Part shown: piece by piece, positions 8,946-17,632 of the stretch
How positions within the stretch are numbered: position 1 is the first letter of the stretch
Layout of the letters: every line of letters begins with the position of its first letter
Assembly: GCA_964397555.1 (NCBI GenBank)
Contig: CAYNJF010000012.1
Span: 1-59,300, forward strand
Reading direction: 5' to 3'
From: CAYNJF01 sp964397555
GTDB lineage: Bacteria; Pseudomonadota; Gammaproteobacteria; Berkiellales; Berkiellaceae
DNA length: 59,300 bases
Made by a program: the position numbers and the translations under genes
Notes under the pieces: generated by a model
Seen by the model: only the letters and a program-made list of their open reading frames with translations
Database searches by the model: none
What the model was told of the DNA's origin: nothing

Positions 8946-10091
8946 CTACACCTCTTCCGGTGTTTCATCAGGAAACTCATCGTCTTCTGGTTTGTAAACC
9001 ATCATCGTGAGAGCTTGTTCTAGTGCGACGATGCCCTGTTCAACCATGGGAACAGACAACGCCCTGTGCATTTCTTTTTCAGCCAACCAATGAGCCCAAG
9101 GTCCAGCGACCTCTGAAGGGGCAGTTTGACGCCCTACGGTGTTGAGCATGTACCATAGTTTTCTATCGAGCGGTTTGAGCCAGAGAAAATCTGCCGAAGC
9201 AAACACACCATCTACCCTTGACAATTCAATCATCGATGCCATTAATGTGTAAACGTAGGCATGTCTTGAGCACACCATTTTTACAGCTTTTGCTGAGCCA
9301 TACTTTTTAAGAAACTCATCGGTGCGAGAATATTTCATCTCACCCTTGGCCGCATCTTTCGCCAACTCGTAAATGTATTCGCGAGCCTCATCCGCTTCAT
9401 GTTCGATGCGAGCACAAAAAATTGAGAACAACGCTTTGGTGTGTGGGTTGAGTCTGTCTACCCCTTGCCATGGTGGTCCCATTTGATTGATGAACACCTG
9501 TTGACACTTATCTTTAATAAGGGTTGCCGTGTAGGTGTCCTCAGCTTTCCAAATCGCTTTATCGTCGCGACCTTTCTCTACTTCTAGGATTTTTTGTTTC
9601 TTAGCAAATTGCATGGGGTTTTGAGCCATGGCCCACTCCCCTTCTCGCACGTCAATGTCAACCAAGTCTAGGGCAACAACCGGCGAAATTTGTGGCCAGT
9701 TATTTTGCTCTTGGCGAACCAAAGTGTTCATGTTGTGTGCGGTATGCCACTTCAGAAAAGAGTGGTTTTTGAGCATGAACAATCCCAACAAGATTAAAAT
9801 GGCAATCGATGGGTACATTAAATAAGAGCCGACTTCGTTTGAAACAAAAATGACTGCTTCACTGGTAACCTCAGCAGGAATGGCCGTATCCAGACTGCGT
9901 ATCAACGGATCAAGCTTGTCGGTAAAAAAAGCCACGGACATGGCTTCGTATTTTCTTACATAGATGAACGCCCATTTGAGCTGTTCGGCAAAGAACCACC
10001 AGATGAGGAACCCTGCGCCCATGATGAGGGCAATGATCCACAGGATGGCGTAAGAGTTCTTATCTTGATTCGGATCGCCTTGACCACTCAT
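8946..10091 (-). CDS. dotM: DotM/IcmP coupling-complex membrane protein
   Basis: 381 codons, matching the family length (about 376). DotM partners DotL in the inner membrane and has a basic cytoplasmic domain that in Legionella recognises acidic, Glu-rich effector signals. Two or more N-terminal membrane segments are visible (about 14-33 and 88-107), followed by a soluble helical domain. Gene order icmS-dotM-dotL on one strand, with gaps of about ten bases, matches the conserved icmP-icmO order. No truncation is seen. Confidence 0.95.
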   Translation of the reverse strand: MSGQGDPNQDKNSYAILWIIALIMGAGFLIWWFFAEQLKWAFIYVRKYEAMSVAFFTDKLDPLIRSLDTAIPAEVTSEAVIFVSNEVGSYLMYPSIAILILLGLFMLKNHSFLKWHTAHNMNTLVRQEQNNWPQISPVVALDLVDIDVREGEWAMAQNPMQFAKKQKILEVEKGRDDKAIWKAEDTYTATLIKDKCQQVFINQMGPPWQGVDRLNPHTKALFSIFCARIEHEADEAREYIYELAKDAAKGEMKYSRTDEFLKKYGSAKAVKMVCSRHAYVYTLMASMIELSRVDGVFASADFLWLKPLDRKLWYMLNTVGRQTAPSEVAGPWAHWLAEKEMHRALSVPMVEQGIVALEQALTMMVYKPEDDEFPDETPEEV

Positions 10092-10101
10092 AGTTGCCTC
10101 A

Positions 10102-10440
10102 CTAATCGTACATTAGGTCGTCCAAGGGCGTTTTATCCCTTGTCGGTGAATTTTGCATCAGTTCAATGATGACATCGGTTGCGCAAATGAGTCTCAAGGA
10201 ATTTGGCGTAGCCTCATCCATGTTCACTCTTACTCCAAGCATAGAACCTTGCGCTTCTTCGAAGGTCACACCTAAGCCGTAGCCCAAACAAAAAGAGCAC
10301 AATTGATCGGCTCTTCTTAAAATGGCAGGCAGCAACCCAGTCGTCTGAAAAATATCGGCCGCTTGCACCGGCTGATCACGCAGTGTGAAATTGCATCGCA
10401 ACACTTTTGATACGGCGATAAGTTGTTCTTGAATATCCAT
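10102..10440 (-). CDS. icmS: IcmS small acidic effector chaperone/adaptor
   Basis: 112 codons, near the 114 of Legionella IcmS. IcmS pairs with IcmW and delivers a subset of effectors to DotL. The sequence is small, soluble and contains the family's central CSFCLGYGLGVTFEEAQGS region (about residues 49-67). It is first in the icmS-dotM-dotL-unknown operon and is transcribed divergently from dotD. Its partner icmW is not in the window. The ribosome-binding site is weak; the ATG at 10440 gives the expected length. Confidence 0.9.
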   Translation of the reverse strand: MDIQEQLIAVSKVLRCNFTLRDQPVQAADIFQTTGLLPAILRRADQLCSFCLGYGLGVTFEEAQGSMLGVRVNMDEATPNSLRLICATDVIIELMQNSPTRDKTPLDDLMYD

Positions 10441-10659
10441 CGTTTAACATTCACTTTAATGTTGACATTTCATTATGGCACAAAAGACAGCTAGAAAACT
10501 ACATACTAATGACTGTTTTAAATGAGTAATAAATCGCTCATTTTGTGCTTTCGCACAAAAACTGGGCCACAAAAACTAACTGCATACTCACGATATAATC
10601 GTTATAATAATTAGCATTGCCAATTAAGGCCAATTACTTTTCCAATACGGGTCATTAGA
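10441..10659. promoter_or_regulatory. Divergent icmS/dotD control region with palindrome
   Basis: This 219-base region separates the two divergent Dot/Icm operons and must hold both promoters. A perfect inverted repeat TTTTGTGC-TTTC-GCACAAAA lies at 10541-10560. Just before it, AAATGAG/CTCATTT forms another inverted repeat (10520-10526 and 10537-10543). Two overlapping -10-like TATAAT hexamers for the dotD direction lie at 10594-10599 and 10603-10608, without a clear -35. CpxR and PmrA are known dot/icm and effector regulators in Legionella or Coxiella, but I see no convincing tandem site for either. Confidence 0.5.
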
Positions 10660-11154
10660 ATGAAAAAAATAATTAGCTTTGGTCTTGTCAGTGTATTCGC
10701 GTTTGCGGGTTGTACTCCTATTGATTACCGTCCTAATCAACCTACGGTTGAAGTCAATCGCGATGCTAATGTGGATGTAGATAACCAGCTAAGTGCTGTG
10801 GCGATGTCAGTTCAAGATTCATTGTTAACGCTTGCGGCTACCAAAGAGCCATTAAAGCAGCATGCGATTAACACCAACCCATTGACGACCCCCAGAGGTG
10901 GCATGGGCTTTCGTGCTACATTGGACTGGACGGGACCGATTGAACCTTTGTTGTATCGTTTGGGCGAAATGACAAACTACAAACTTAAGGTGTTAGGCCC
11001 AACCCCAGCCATACCAGTGGTGGTGTCTTTAGTGGAAAAAAATCGTCGCATCGCGGATATTGTTAAAGACGCAGGTTTGCAGGCCGGTCATCGTGCCAAC
11101 ATTGTTGTCTACCCCTCAAATCGCATTATTGAGTTGAGGTACATTCCTGCCTAG
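10660..11154 (+). CDS. dotD: DotD outer-membrane lipoprotein
   Basis: 164 codons. DotD is a lipoprotein of the Dot/Icm outer-membrane core that, with DotC, localises DotH to the outer membrane. The start is a short positive N-terminus plus hydrophobic stretch ending in the lipobox AFAGC (Cys at about 18). The C-terminal half carries the compact secretin-N-like fold region known in DotD. Length matches Legionella (about 163). It opens the plus-strand operon, and dotC follows after a 49-base gap. Confidence 0.93.
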   Translation: MKKIISFGLVSVFAFAGCTPIDYRPNQPTVEVNRDANVDVDNQLSAVAMSVQDSLLTLAATKEPLKQHAINTNPLTTPRGGMGFRATLDWTGPIEPLLYRLGEMTNYKLKVLGPTPAIPVVVSLVEKNRRIADIVKDAGLQAGHRANIVVYPSNRIIELRYIPA

Positions 11155-11203
11155 TCCTTTGGTGGCGGGTGGACAATTTGCTTAGAACTATTTGGCTAAG
11201 AGT

Positions 11204-12016
11204 ATGAACAAGAAAAAGTTATTTTGCATTGCAACCCTCTTTAGTGTGGGTATGTTTGGCGGTTGTACGTTGTCGCAACCAGCGAGTTCTGAGCTGATGT
11301 CTCTTAGAGACGTAGATACCGTTGGAGACAAAACCTTCAGCATTACCGGTCTACGTTTTCAGGGGATACGAGATGCGGCTTTGAGCGTTGGAGCCCGTGG
11401 TGGTCTTGCCTGGCGAGCCAAACAAATCCGTGAAGCGGTCTTCAAGCGCCAGGAAAAATACGACCGTATTTTTAATTTCAGAGGTCTTGTACTGGATGAC
11501 AACGTATTACCTCCGGTTTTAATTGAAGGACGCACGACTTTAGATCAGCCTAATGACCACACCTTGAGAGTGGCCGACCGTCAATATCTTATTATTCAAC
11601 AAGCTCGATTCGTGACCAATCCCCCCAATTGGCGCGATTACTTAGGCATGGACTACCCTGAGCCTGAAATGCCTGATAGGTCACTGCTTCCTAGAGACGA
11701 AACCGAAAAACGTGTTTGGAAAAGATACGTTGAAGAGGGGTGGCGAGCTGGGGTTATTCAGGCCAATACTATATTTAAAGAAAGCTTAGGTCGCTTAAAG
11801 CGTGACTACGAAGGTATGGTTAGGTATCATACTTTATTAGCGCAAAATATTGTATCTAAGCCTTATGTGGCGAAGACCGATATGGGCATCACTGGCGATA
11901 ACAATGAGATGGCCGTCCATGATCGCGTGCTTAAGATTACGGCCCTACCCGCTTTCAACCTAAAAGGTGAGACCTGGGAAGCGGTAGTTACGCCTAAACG
12001 ATGCGATGACTGCTAG
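11204..12016 (+). CDS. dotC: DotC outer-membrane lipoprotein
   Basis: About 270 codons from the ATG at 11204; an upstream in-frame TTG at 11192 would add four residues and is less likely. A signal peptide ends in a lipobox MFGGC. DotC is the second core-complex lipoprotein and helps place DotH/DotG in the outer membrane. The mature part holds the family's conserved Arg/Trp-rich stretches (GGLAWRAKQI near 65-75 and RDYLGMDYPEPEMPDRSLLP near 145-165). dotB follows nine bases later, as in Legionella dotDCB. Confidence 0.94.
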   Translation: MNKKKLFCIATLFSVGMFGGCTLSQPASSELMSLRDVDTVGDKTFSITGLRFQGIRDAALSVGARGGLAWRAKQIREAVFKRQEKYDRIFNFRGLVLDDNVLPPVLIEGRTTLDQPNDHTLRVADRQYLIIQQARFVTNPPNWRDYLGMDYPEPEMPDRSLLPRDETEKRVWKRYVEEGWRAGVIQANTIFKESLGRLKRDYEGMVRYHTLLAQNIVSKPYVAKTDMGITGDNNEMAVHDRVLKITALPAFNLKGETWEAVVTPKRCDDC

Positions 12017-12025
12017 GAGGGTATC

Positions 12026-13180
12026 GTGGATTTATCGAGTAAAGAATTTTTAATGGCCGAGGAGCCTGTGCGTTTTACGCCACGGGACATGGACCGCATG
12101 CTTTTGCACTGTACGGCAAAAGGGGCCTCCGATGTCACCATGCAGTCGAAGTCTCCTGTCTTAGCGGAAATCCACGGTCGTCTTTACCCGATTACCTCCA
12201 GACAAATCTCTGGGGCTGAAGTCGCTGACATGATTAATGCGATTTATGGTCCGAATGCCACAACCCAGATATCTGCGGGTCAAGATGTGGATACGCATTA
12301 TGAGATTCGCCCAGATCGCGAATCACGGTTTCGCTTTCGTATCAACGGCACTGGGTGTCAAGTTGAAGGTGGCGATGGTATTCAAATCACGGCTCGTACC
12401 ATTCCTTCTGAGCCGCCTGATTTAGCGGATATGAGTCTTGACCAAGAGATCATTGACAACATGGCGCCTCACCAAGGCACTGTTGTCGTAACTGGGGCTA
12501 CAGGTTCTGGTAAAAGTACGCTTTTGGCGAGCATCATTAAAGAAATCACGATGCAACCTGAGGCGCATAGAAAGGTGTTAACCTACGAGTCTCCGATTGA
12601 GTTTGTTTACGATACGGTCAACAAACCAACCTCTGTGGTGGCTCAAAGTGAAATCCCCAGACATCTGCCCTCTTTTGCTGCAGGCGTTCGTAATGCCCTA
12701 CGTCGCAAACCAGGCTTAATCCTTGTGGGTGAAGCCAGGGATCCAGAAACCATTGCTGCGGTGATTGATGCGGCCTTGACGGGTCATCCTGTCTATACCA
12801 CCTTACACTCCAATGGCGTGGCCGACTGCGTTCGTCGTATGGTATCGACCTTCCCAGCTGAAGAGCGTCATGGTCGAGCTTTGGATATATTGGAAACCCT
12901 GAGGTTAGTTGTTTGGCAAAAACTCGTTCCTACCATAGATGGGAAACGTGTTGCGCTTCGTGAGTATCTTGTTTTTGATGAACATGTCAGAGACATATTG
13001 GTGATGACGGATGTTGAACGTTTGGCCTCCAAAACCAGAGAACTTCTCAAAGAGCGTGGCCAACCCATGGAAGTTGATGCGAAACGTAAGTTCGATGAGG
13101 GTTTAATTGACGAGCGTACTTACCAAGTCCTCGCGACTAGTTCTAAACTATGGGATGAGGATGCTAACGTTAAGGGGTAA
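12026..13180 (+). CDS. dotB: DotB secretion ATPase (VirB11/PilT-like)
   Basis: 384 codons from a GTG start with a strong AGGAGG five bases upstream. DotB is the hexameric cytoplasmic ATPase that docks on DotO and powers Dot/Icm. Walker A GATGSGKST is at about 157-165; the Asp-box region (TYESPIEFVYD), Walker B (LILVGEARDPET) and His-box (TTLHSNG) follow in order. Length is nearly the same as Legionella DotB (377). icmT follows three bases after the stop, so dotDCB is joined to the icm block here. Confidence 0.96.
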   Translation: MDLSSKEFLMAEEPVRFTPRDMDRMLLHCTAKGASDVTMQSKSPVLAEIHGRLYPITSRQISGAEVADMINAIYGPNATTQISAGQDVDTHYEIRPDRESRFRFRINGTGCQVEGGDGIQITARTIPSEPPDLADMSLDQEIIDNMAPHQGTVVVTGATGSGKSTLLASIIKEITMQPEAHRKVLTYESPIEFVYDTVNKPTSVVAQSEIPRHLPSFAAGVRNALRRKPGLILVGEARDPETIAAVIDAALTGHPVYTTLHSNGVADCVRRMVSTFPAEERHGRALDILETLRLVVWQKLVPTIDGKRVALREYLVFDEHVRDILVMTDVERLASKTRELLKERGQPMEVDAKRKFDEGLIDERTYQVLATSSKLWDEDANVKG

Positions 13181-13183
13181 ATT

Positions 13184-13465
13184 ATGAGAGATCCACAAAA
13201 CGCGCATTGGCGCGATTCGGCACGAACTCCGAAACTTTTTTTTATGGATGCTTATTCAGCGTTTCCCCTATTGTTCTTTATTTTACATATTCGTTGGTGG
13301 ACTTTTTTCACCTGCATTGCAGCGATTGCATTCTTCGTTATCCTTGAGAAGTTTGGTTTTACCGTGCCGGTGTTTCGTCGTTGGATCCGTGCTTTTTTTG
13401 CAGGGAATCATAGAACACCTCGCCCATGGTGGAGTCAGTACAAGGCGAACGACAGGAGTCTTTAA
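13184..13465 (+). CDS. icmT: IcmT small inner-membrane protein
   Basis: 93 codons (Legionella IcmT has 86). The N-terminus contains the family signature NAHWRDSARTPKLFFMDAYS, followed by two adjacent hydrophobic segments at about 22-55 that should insert in the inner membrane, and a basic C-terminus. In Legionella IcmT is needed for effector export and egress from host cells. It follows dotB directly, whereas in Legionella icmT heads the separate icm/dot region II. Confidence 0.92.
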   Translation: MRDPQNAHWRDSARTPKLFFMDAYSAFPLLFFILHIRWWTFFTCIAAIAFFVILEKFGFTVPVFRRWIRAFFAGNHRTPRPWWSQYKANDRSL

Positions 13466-13531
13466 TCTTGCACTTGCACGGTGTTAAACTAGGGTTTGCC
13501 AATTAGGACGATGCCACACGCAAGGTGAGAA

Positions 13532-14236
13532 ATGGCCACAGCCGACAAACAATCGAAACCAGCTAAGAGCGGTAAGTCAACTACCCCATATGTACCCACT
13601 GGGGTTGAGATGGTGATGTTCCGAAATAATTTTTATCGAAAAAATTATCGCCGGATGGTCATGATTAACCTCTTCCTTCTTCTGGTCATTATTGCCACCA
13701 TTGGCTTTGCTGCCTATTTGCAGCATACCCAGCCTAAACCAACCTTTTTTGCCACCAGCACTGACGGCAAGGTTATACAGATTCAACCGCTCTCCTCTCC
13801 CGCACTCACCGATGCGGAGCTCTTTGCTTTTGTCAAAGAAGCCTCGATTGCGGTCACCACTTATAACTTTAAAAGTTATCGTCAACAATTAAGCACAGCG
13901 CTTAATACGTATTTTACCTCAGAAGGTCAATCGCAAATGAGACAAGCGCTTTCTGAGTCTAGAAACTTAGAAGCGGTGATTGAGAAAAAACTCACAACCA
14001 AAGCTGAAATCACAAAAAACCCTGTCATACTCAGACGAGGCACAATGGGTGGCAAGTATGCTTGGGAAGTTGAGTTTGGCATGCGCATTCAATACGGAAA
14101 CGAGAACCCACAGAACTATATCGATCAAAGAATTATTGTTAAGATGACAGTCATTCGAGTTCCAATATGGCAATCACCGATTGGTGTGGGCATTAAATCC
14201 ATTGTGGTTCGTGAAGATATTCCACCACCGAGGTAG
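13532..14236 (+). CDS. dotI: DotI/IcmL inner-membrane protein, copy 1
   Basis: 234 codons. DotI is a VirB8-like bitopic inner-membrane protein with a periplasmic NTF2-like domain and forms a complex with DotJ. A cytoplasmic N-terminus is followed by one membrane span (about 42-64) and a periplasmic domain opening with the family pattern P(K/E)PTFFATS-DGK. The ATG is preceded by AAGGTGAG. A second DotI/IcmL relative follows with no intergenic bases. Legionella IcmL is about 212 residues. Confidence 0.9.
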   Translation: MATADKQSKPAKSGKSTTPYVPTGVEMVMFRNNFYRKNYRRMVMINLFLLLVIIATIGFAAYLQHTQPKPTFFATSTDGKVIQIQPLSSPALTDAELFAFVKEASIAVTTYNFKSYRQQLSTALNTYFTSEGQSQMRQALSESRNLEAVIEKKLTTKAEITKNPVILRRGTMGGKYAWEVEFGMRIQYGNENPQNYIDQRIIVKMTVIRVPIWQSPIGVGIKSIVVREDIPPPR

Positions 14237-14890
14237 ATGAGCATGGCGCAAAAACCAAAGTCCCAAAAAATAAAGGCGGCCAACGACTATCACAAAGATA
14301 GTACCGGTTATCTTTACTTTATTATTGTTGTCCAGCTTGCTGTCATTGCTGCTTTAGTTGGTTCTCTTTATTTTTTATGGCTGCAGAGACCTGAGCCAAC
14401 GTATTTTGCCGCGACTCAAGACGGTAAGATATTTCGAATCGATAATTTAGATCGCCCCTACTTGAACTTAAAACAGTTAAATCAGTGGGCTGTTGAAGCG
14501 GCTGTTGCCTCTTACACCTTCGACTTCGTCAATTGGCAGTCAAACTTAAATGACGTGAAAGAGTACTATACGGAAAATGGTTACAAACGTTATTTACAAG
14601 CACTGTCCAATGCCGGCACTATTGATACCATTCGTTCTAAGCAGCTGGTCTCCTCCGCTGTCGCAACGGGTGCACCGGTGATTAACAAGGAAGGTCGTGA
14701 TCAAAATACAGGAAGGTACTTTTGGGAAGTTCAAATTCCCATGTTAGTCACATATCAGAGTGCATCTGAGGTTATACCAGCCAGACTATTAGTCACCTTA
14801 ACTGTGTTTAGGGTTCCTGTGACTGAATCTCCAAAAGGTATTGGCATCGAATCGATACAGGTTCGCCAAACGACTGGTGCAGTTGGATAA
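14237..14890 (+). CDS. DotI/IcmL-like inner-membrane protein, copy 2
   Basis: 217 codons, beginning immediately after the stop of the first copy. It has the same plan: short cytoplasmic N-terminus, one span (about 26-50), then PEPTYFAATQDGK and a VirB8-like periplasmic domain. Similarity to copy 1 is clear in the region after the span and near the C-terminus (FRVPVTESPKGIGIES versus IRVPIWQSPIGVGIKS). Coxiella also carries two icmL genes. This copy, retaining the periplasmic domain, may take the place of DotJ/IcmM, which in Legionella is a short IcmL relative; that is inference. Confidence 0.88.
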   Translation: MSMAQKPKSQKIKAANDYHKDSTGYLYFIIVVQLAVIAALVGSLYFLWLQRPEPTYFAATQDGKIFRIDNLDRPYLNLKQLNQWAVEAAVASYTFDFVNWQSNLNDVKEYYTENGYKRYLQALSNAGTIDTIRSKQLVSSAVATGAPVINKEGRDQNTGRYFWEVQIPMLVTYQSASEVIPARLLVTLTVFRVPVTESPKGIGIESIQVRQTTGAVG

Positions 14891-14915
14891 ATACTGAGTA
14901 AGTTAAGGTTAAATA

Positions 14916-16166
14916 ATGTCCAATAGATTATTGCGTTACAAAATCTATCCATTGGTTTTGGCTTTGGGTATGAGTCAGACCTATGCTGGTCTTTTGGATT
15001 CGCCAGAGAACATGGAAGGCCCTTTTCCTGATGAATCCATTGTGGTGGCTCAGAACGATCCAAAACCTACTCAAACGAAGCGTCAGCTAAGCCCCGAAGA
15101 AACGGCAAAGCTTCAAGAGCAGCTTAAAGGCATGATGTCAGGCCAAGTCGACCCTTCGGCCATCATGGATATGGGGAAAAGCATGGGCTTGCCCATCATG
15201 GACCCCACTCAAATGATGAAAGGGGCTGGCACCAGCAATGGCATGAACTTGATGCAAGGTATGGGTGCGGGTTCTTCGAATACGTCTCGAGTTTCAGACA
15301 ATGTGACCAGTGTGGATCAAGCCGCGGCGGATAAAGTCAGAGCTCAGATTGCCGAAGCTGAAGCCAAAGAGCGTGCGAAAAAAGACGCCGCCATGGACGA
15401 TGAAGCTTTCCAATTGTTATTGACTAAGGCTCTTCCATTGAGCCCCGAGCAAATCAAGTTATTGAGAAAGTATTACGACATCTCTCAACAGGCCACAGCC
15501 GAGACACCAAACGCACCTCCTACTCCTATTTCATCGTCTTCGAGTGTGTCGTTGGAGCCAGGCATGGTCCCACCTGTGGTTCGATTGTCCGCCGGCTTTG
15601 TCACCTCTTTAGTGTTTACTGATTCAACCGGCTCTCCATGGCCAATTGTCTCTTATACGCTTGGAGATCCATCGACGTACAACATTCAATGGAACCAACG
15701 TTCCAACACCATGTTCATTCAAAGCTTAAGCCTCTACAACCATGGAAATTTAGCCGTCACTTTGCAAGGCAATACCACACCAGTGATGATTTCTTTGGTT
15801 TCTGGGCAAAAAGAAGTTGATTTTAGGATTGATTATCAAGTGGCTGGACGTGGCCCCAAAGCGTCAGCCCCAATTGTCAACAATGGTGGCGTTGGAGCAG
15901 CCAATGTCAGTCCTATCCTTATTAACGTTCTCGATGGCATCCCTCCCAAAGGAAGCACCAAGCTTCAAGTTTCGGGTGGCCATGGGGACGCCTGGTTGCA
16001 TAACAATAAACTGTATTTCAGAACCAAGGTCACAGTCCTCTCCCCTGCTTGGACAGGCACTGTCTCTAGTTCTGATGGCACTCGTGTTTATGAAATGATG
16101 AACACACCATCCATTTTGGCTTCTGTGAATGGCCAAACCGTCGATATTAGGCTTACGGGGTTATAA
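14916..16166 (+). CDS. dotH: DotH/IcmK outer-membrane core protein
   Basis: 416 codons (Legionella about 361). DotH is exported and placed in the outer membrane by DotC and DotD, forming the core with DotG. A signal peptide (about 1-24, ending TYA) precedes a Gln/Met-rich low-complexity region (about 60-130), then the conserved C-terminal beta-rich domain starting near PPVVRLSAGFVTSLVFTDS. The extra length lies in the N-terminal Met/Gly-rich segment. dotG starts three bases after the stop. Confidence 0.93.
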   Translation: MSNRLLRYKIYPLVLALGMSQTYAGLLDSPENMEGPFPDESIVVAQNDPKPTQTKRQLSPEETAKLQEQLKGMMSGQVDPSAIMDMGKSMGLPIMDPTQMMKGAGTSNGMNLMQGMGAGSSNTSRVSDNVTSVDQAAADKVRAQIAEAEAKERAKKDAAMDDEAFQLLLTKALPLSPEQIKLLRKYYDISQQATAETPNAPPTPISSSSSVSLEPGMVPPVVRLSAGFVTSLVFTDSTGSPWPIVSYTLGDPSTYNIQWNQRSNTMFIQSLSLYNHGNLAVTLQGNTTPVMISLVSGQKEVDFRIDYQVAGRGPKASAPIVNNGGVGAANVSPILINVLDGIPPKGSTKLQVSGGHGDAWLHNNKLYFRTKVTVLSPAWTGTVSSSDGTRVYEMMNTPSILASVNGQTVDIRLTGL

Positions 16167-16169
16167 TCC

Positions 16170-17627
16170 ATGGCAAATAAGATCATTGCCGCATTAGGGG
16201 ATGCCAAGACAAGGACTTTCGTCATCATAGGTGGTGTAGCGCTTCTTGTTGTCATCATTTATGCGATTTCTTCGTTGGGTGGAGATGACTTACCCGAAGG
16301 CAATCAAGCTCGTACCACGGGCGTACCAGGTTCGGTTCGAGCCATACCGGGTAACGTAACCCCTGAGCGTTATGCAGAGCTTCAACGCCAGGAAAATTTA
16401 CGTCGTGCCGAGGAAGCGGAAAAGCAGCAAAAGTCATCCATTCCTACCATCATTGGTTCTTTAGGGGATGGGGCTCAATTTGATCCAAATAACCCGTTCG
16501 GCCCTGGTGGCGGCATTGGTCAAGGCGGCGCCGGTGGTGCCGGTGGTCTTGGCGCAGGAGACGGTTCAGGTGGCTTAGGCGGTTTAGCCGGCCTAGGTCG
16601 TGGCGGAGGCCAAGGCGCCGGTGGCGCGGGTGGTGCCGGCGGTACTGGAGCAGATGGTCGTGGCGGTAAATCCGCAGAAGAGCTACGCGAAGAGCGCCTA
16701 CGTGCGCAGCGTGAAGAGCTAGAGCGACGTCGCCGTGAAGCTGAAGCTCGCAAAAGAGCCGAAGAGGAAGCCAGACGTCGTGCGGCGGAAGCGCAAAGAC
16801 GAGCAGCCCAACTTCAGGCCAAAGCCTCAGCCATGGAAGGTCAAGCCAGCGTGTTAGCTCAACAGTGGGCTGTGTTCACCCCTGCTATTTTAGTTGAAGG
16901 TCAATTAGCTCAAGAAGAAAGAGATGGCACGACGCAAGTCGCTGATACCCAAGGCGCAACCGGTGTGAATGAAAACGGTGAGCTATTGACCACTAATGCG
17001 GAAGGCGAAACGGTCGTCATGAAAGACCAAGACGGTAACCCCATCTTGGCGACACCGAAAAAAGCATTCATCAAAGCAGGTACTATTTTATTTGGGGTCT
17101 TGGACACATCGGTCAATACTGATGAGCCCTCCCCTGTCTTAGCGACGATTGTCTCCGGGAAATTCCGTAACGCTCGTTTGATTGGCACCATTGAGCATCC
17201 CGATCAAGCTGAGAGAGTTATTTTACGTTTTAACACCATGAGTATCCCGGATAGAGATAATTCGATTAGTGTTCAGGCAGTCGCCATCGATCCAGACACA
17301 GCGCGTACCGCTCTGGCCTCCGATGTCGACCACCACTACTTGTTGAGATACGGTTCATTGTTTGCCTCTTCTTTCATGCAAGGCTATGGGCAAGCGATTT
17401 CGCAACAAGGAACAGTGACTACTTCACCTAACGGAACGACCCAAGAGACCAAAGCAGATTTAAGTGGTTCTGAAGAGTTCTTCGCGGCGCTCGGTAAAGT
17501 GGGTGAGGAATGGGCGAATGCAGTACGACCATTATTCGATAGACCTATCACGGTAACGGTTGATTCGGGTGTTGGATTGGGGCTACTCTTTTTAAGTGAT
17601 GTTGATGTCACACCTACAGAAGGTTGA
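16170..17627 (+). CDS. dotG: DotG/IcmE core-channel protein, short form
   Basis: 485 codons. DotG spans the periplasm and its C-terminal VirB10/TrbI-like domain forms the channel cap. One inner-membrane span is at about 15-35, then a Gly-rich segment (about 108-168), an Arg/Glu/Ala helical segment (about 170-230), and the VirB10-like domain (about 290-485, including KAGTILFGVLDTSVNTDEPS and the final DVDV). Legionella DotG is about 1048 residues because of long pentapeptide repeats. Those are absent here, leaving a Gly/Ala-rich linker. Shorter DotG versions are known in other Legionellales. Confidence 0.95.
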   Translation: MANKIIAALGDAKTRTFVIIGGVALLVVIIYAISSLGGDDLPEGNQARTTGVPGSVRAIPGNVTPERYAELQRQENLRRAEEAEKQQKSSIPTIIGSLGDGAQFDPNNPFGPGGGIGQGGAGGAGGLGAGDGSGGLGGLAGLGRGGGQGAGGAGGAGGTGADGRGGKSAEELREERLRAQREELERRRREAEARKRAEEEARRRAAEAQRRAAQLQAKASAMEGQASVLAQQWAVFTPAILVEGQLAQEERDGTTQVADTQGATGVNENGELLTTNAEGETVVMKDQDGNPILATPKKAFIKAGTILFGVLDTSVNTDEPSPVLATIVSGKFRNARLIGTIEHPDQAERVILRFNTMSIPDRDNSISVQAVAIDPDTARTALASDVDHHYLLRYGSLFASSFMQGYGQAISQQGTVTTSPNGTTQETKADLSGSEEFFAALGKVGEEWANAVRPLFDRPITVTVDSGVGLGLLFLSDVDVTPTEG

Positions 17628-17632
17628 CCTAG

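Noticed and set aside
10441..10659. CpxR or PmrA binding sites upstream of dotD or icmS
   Set aside because: I looked for tandem GTAAA or TTAA-type repeats at proper spacing and found none convincing.
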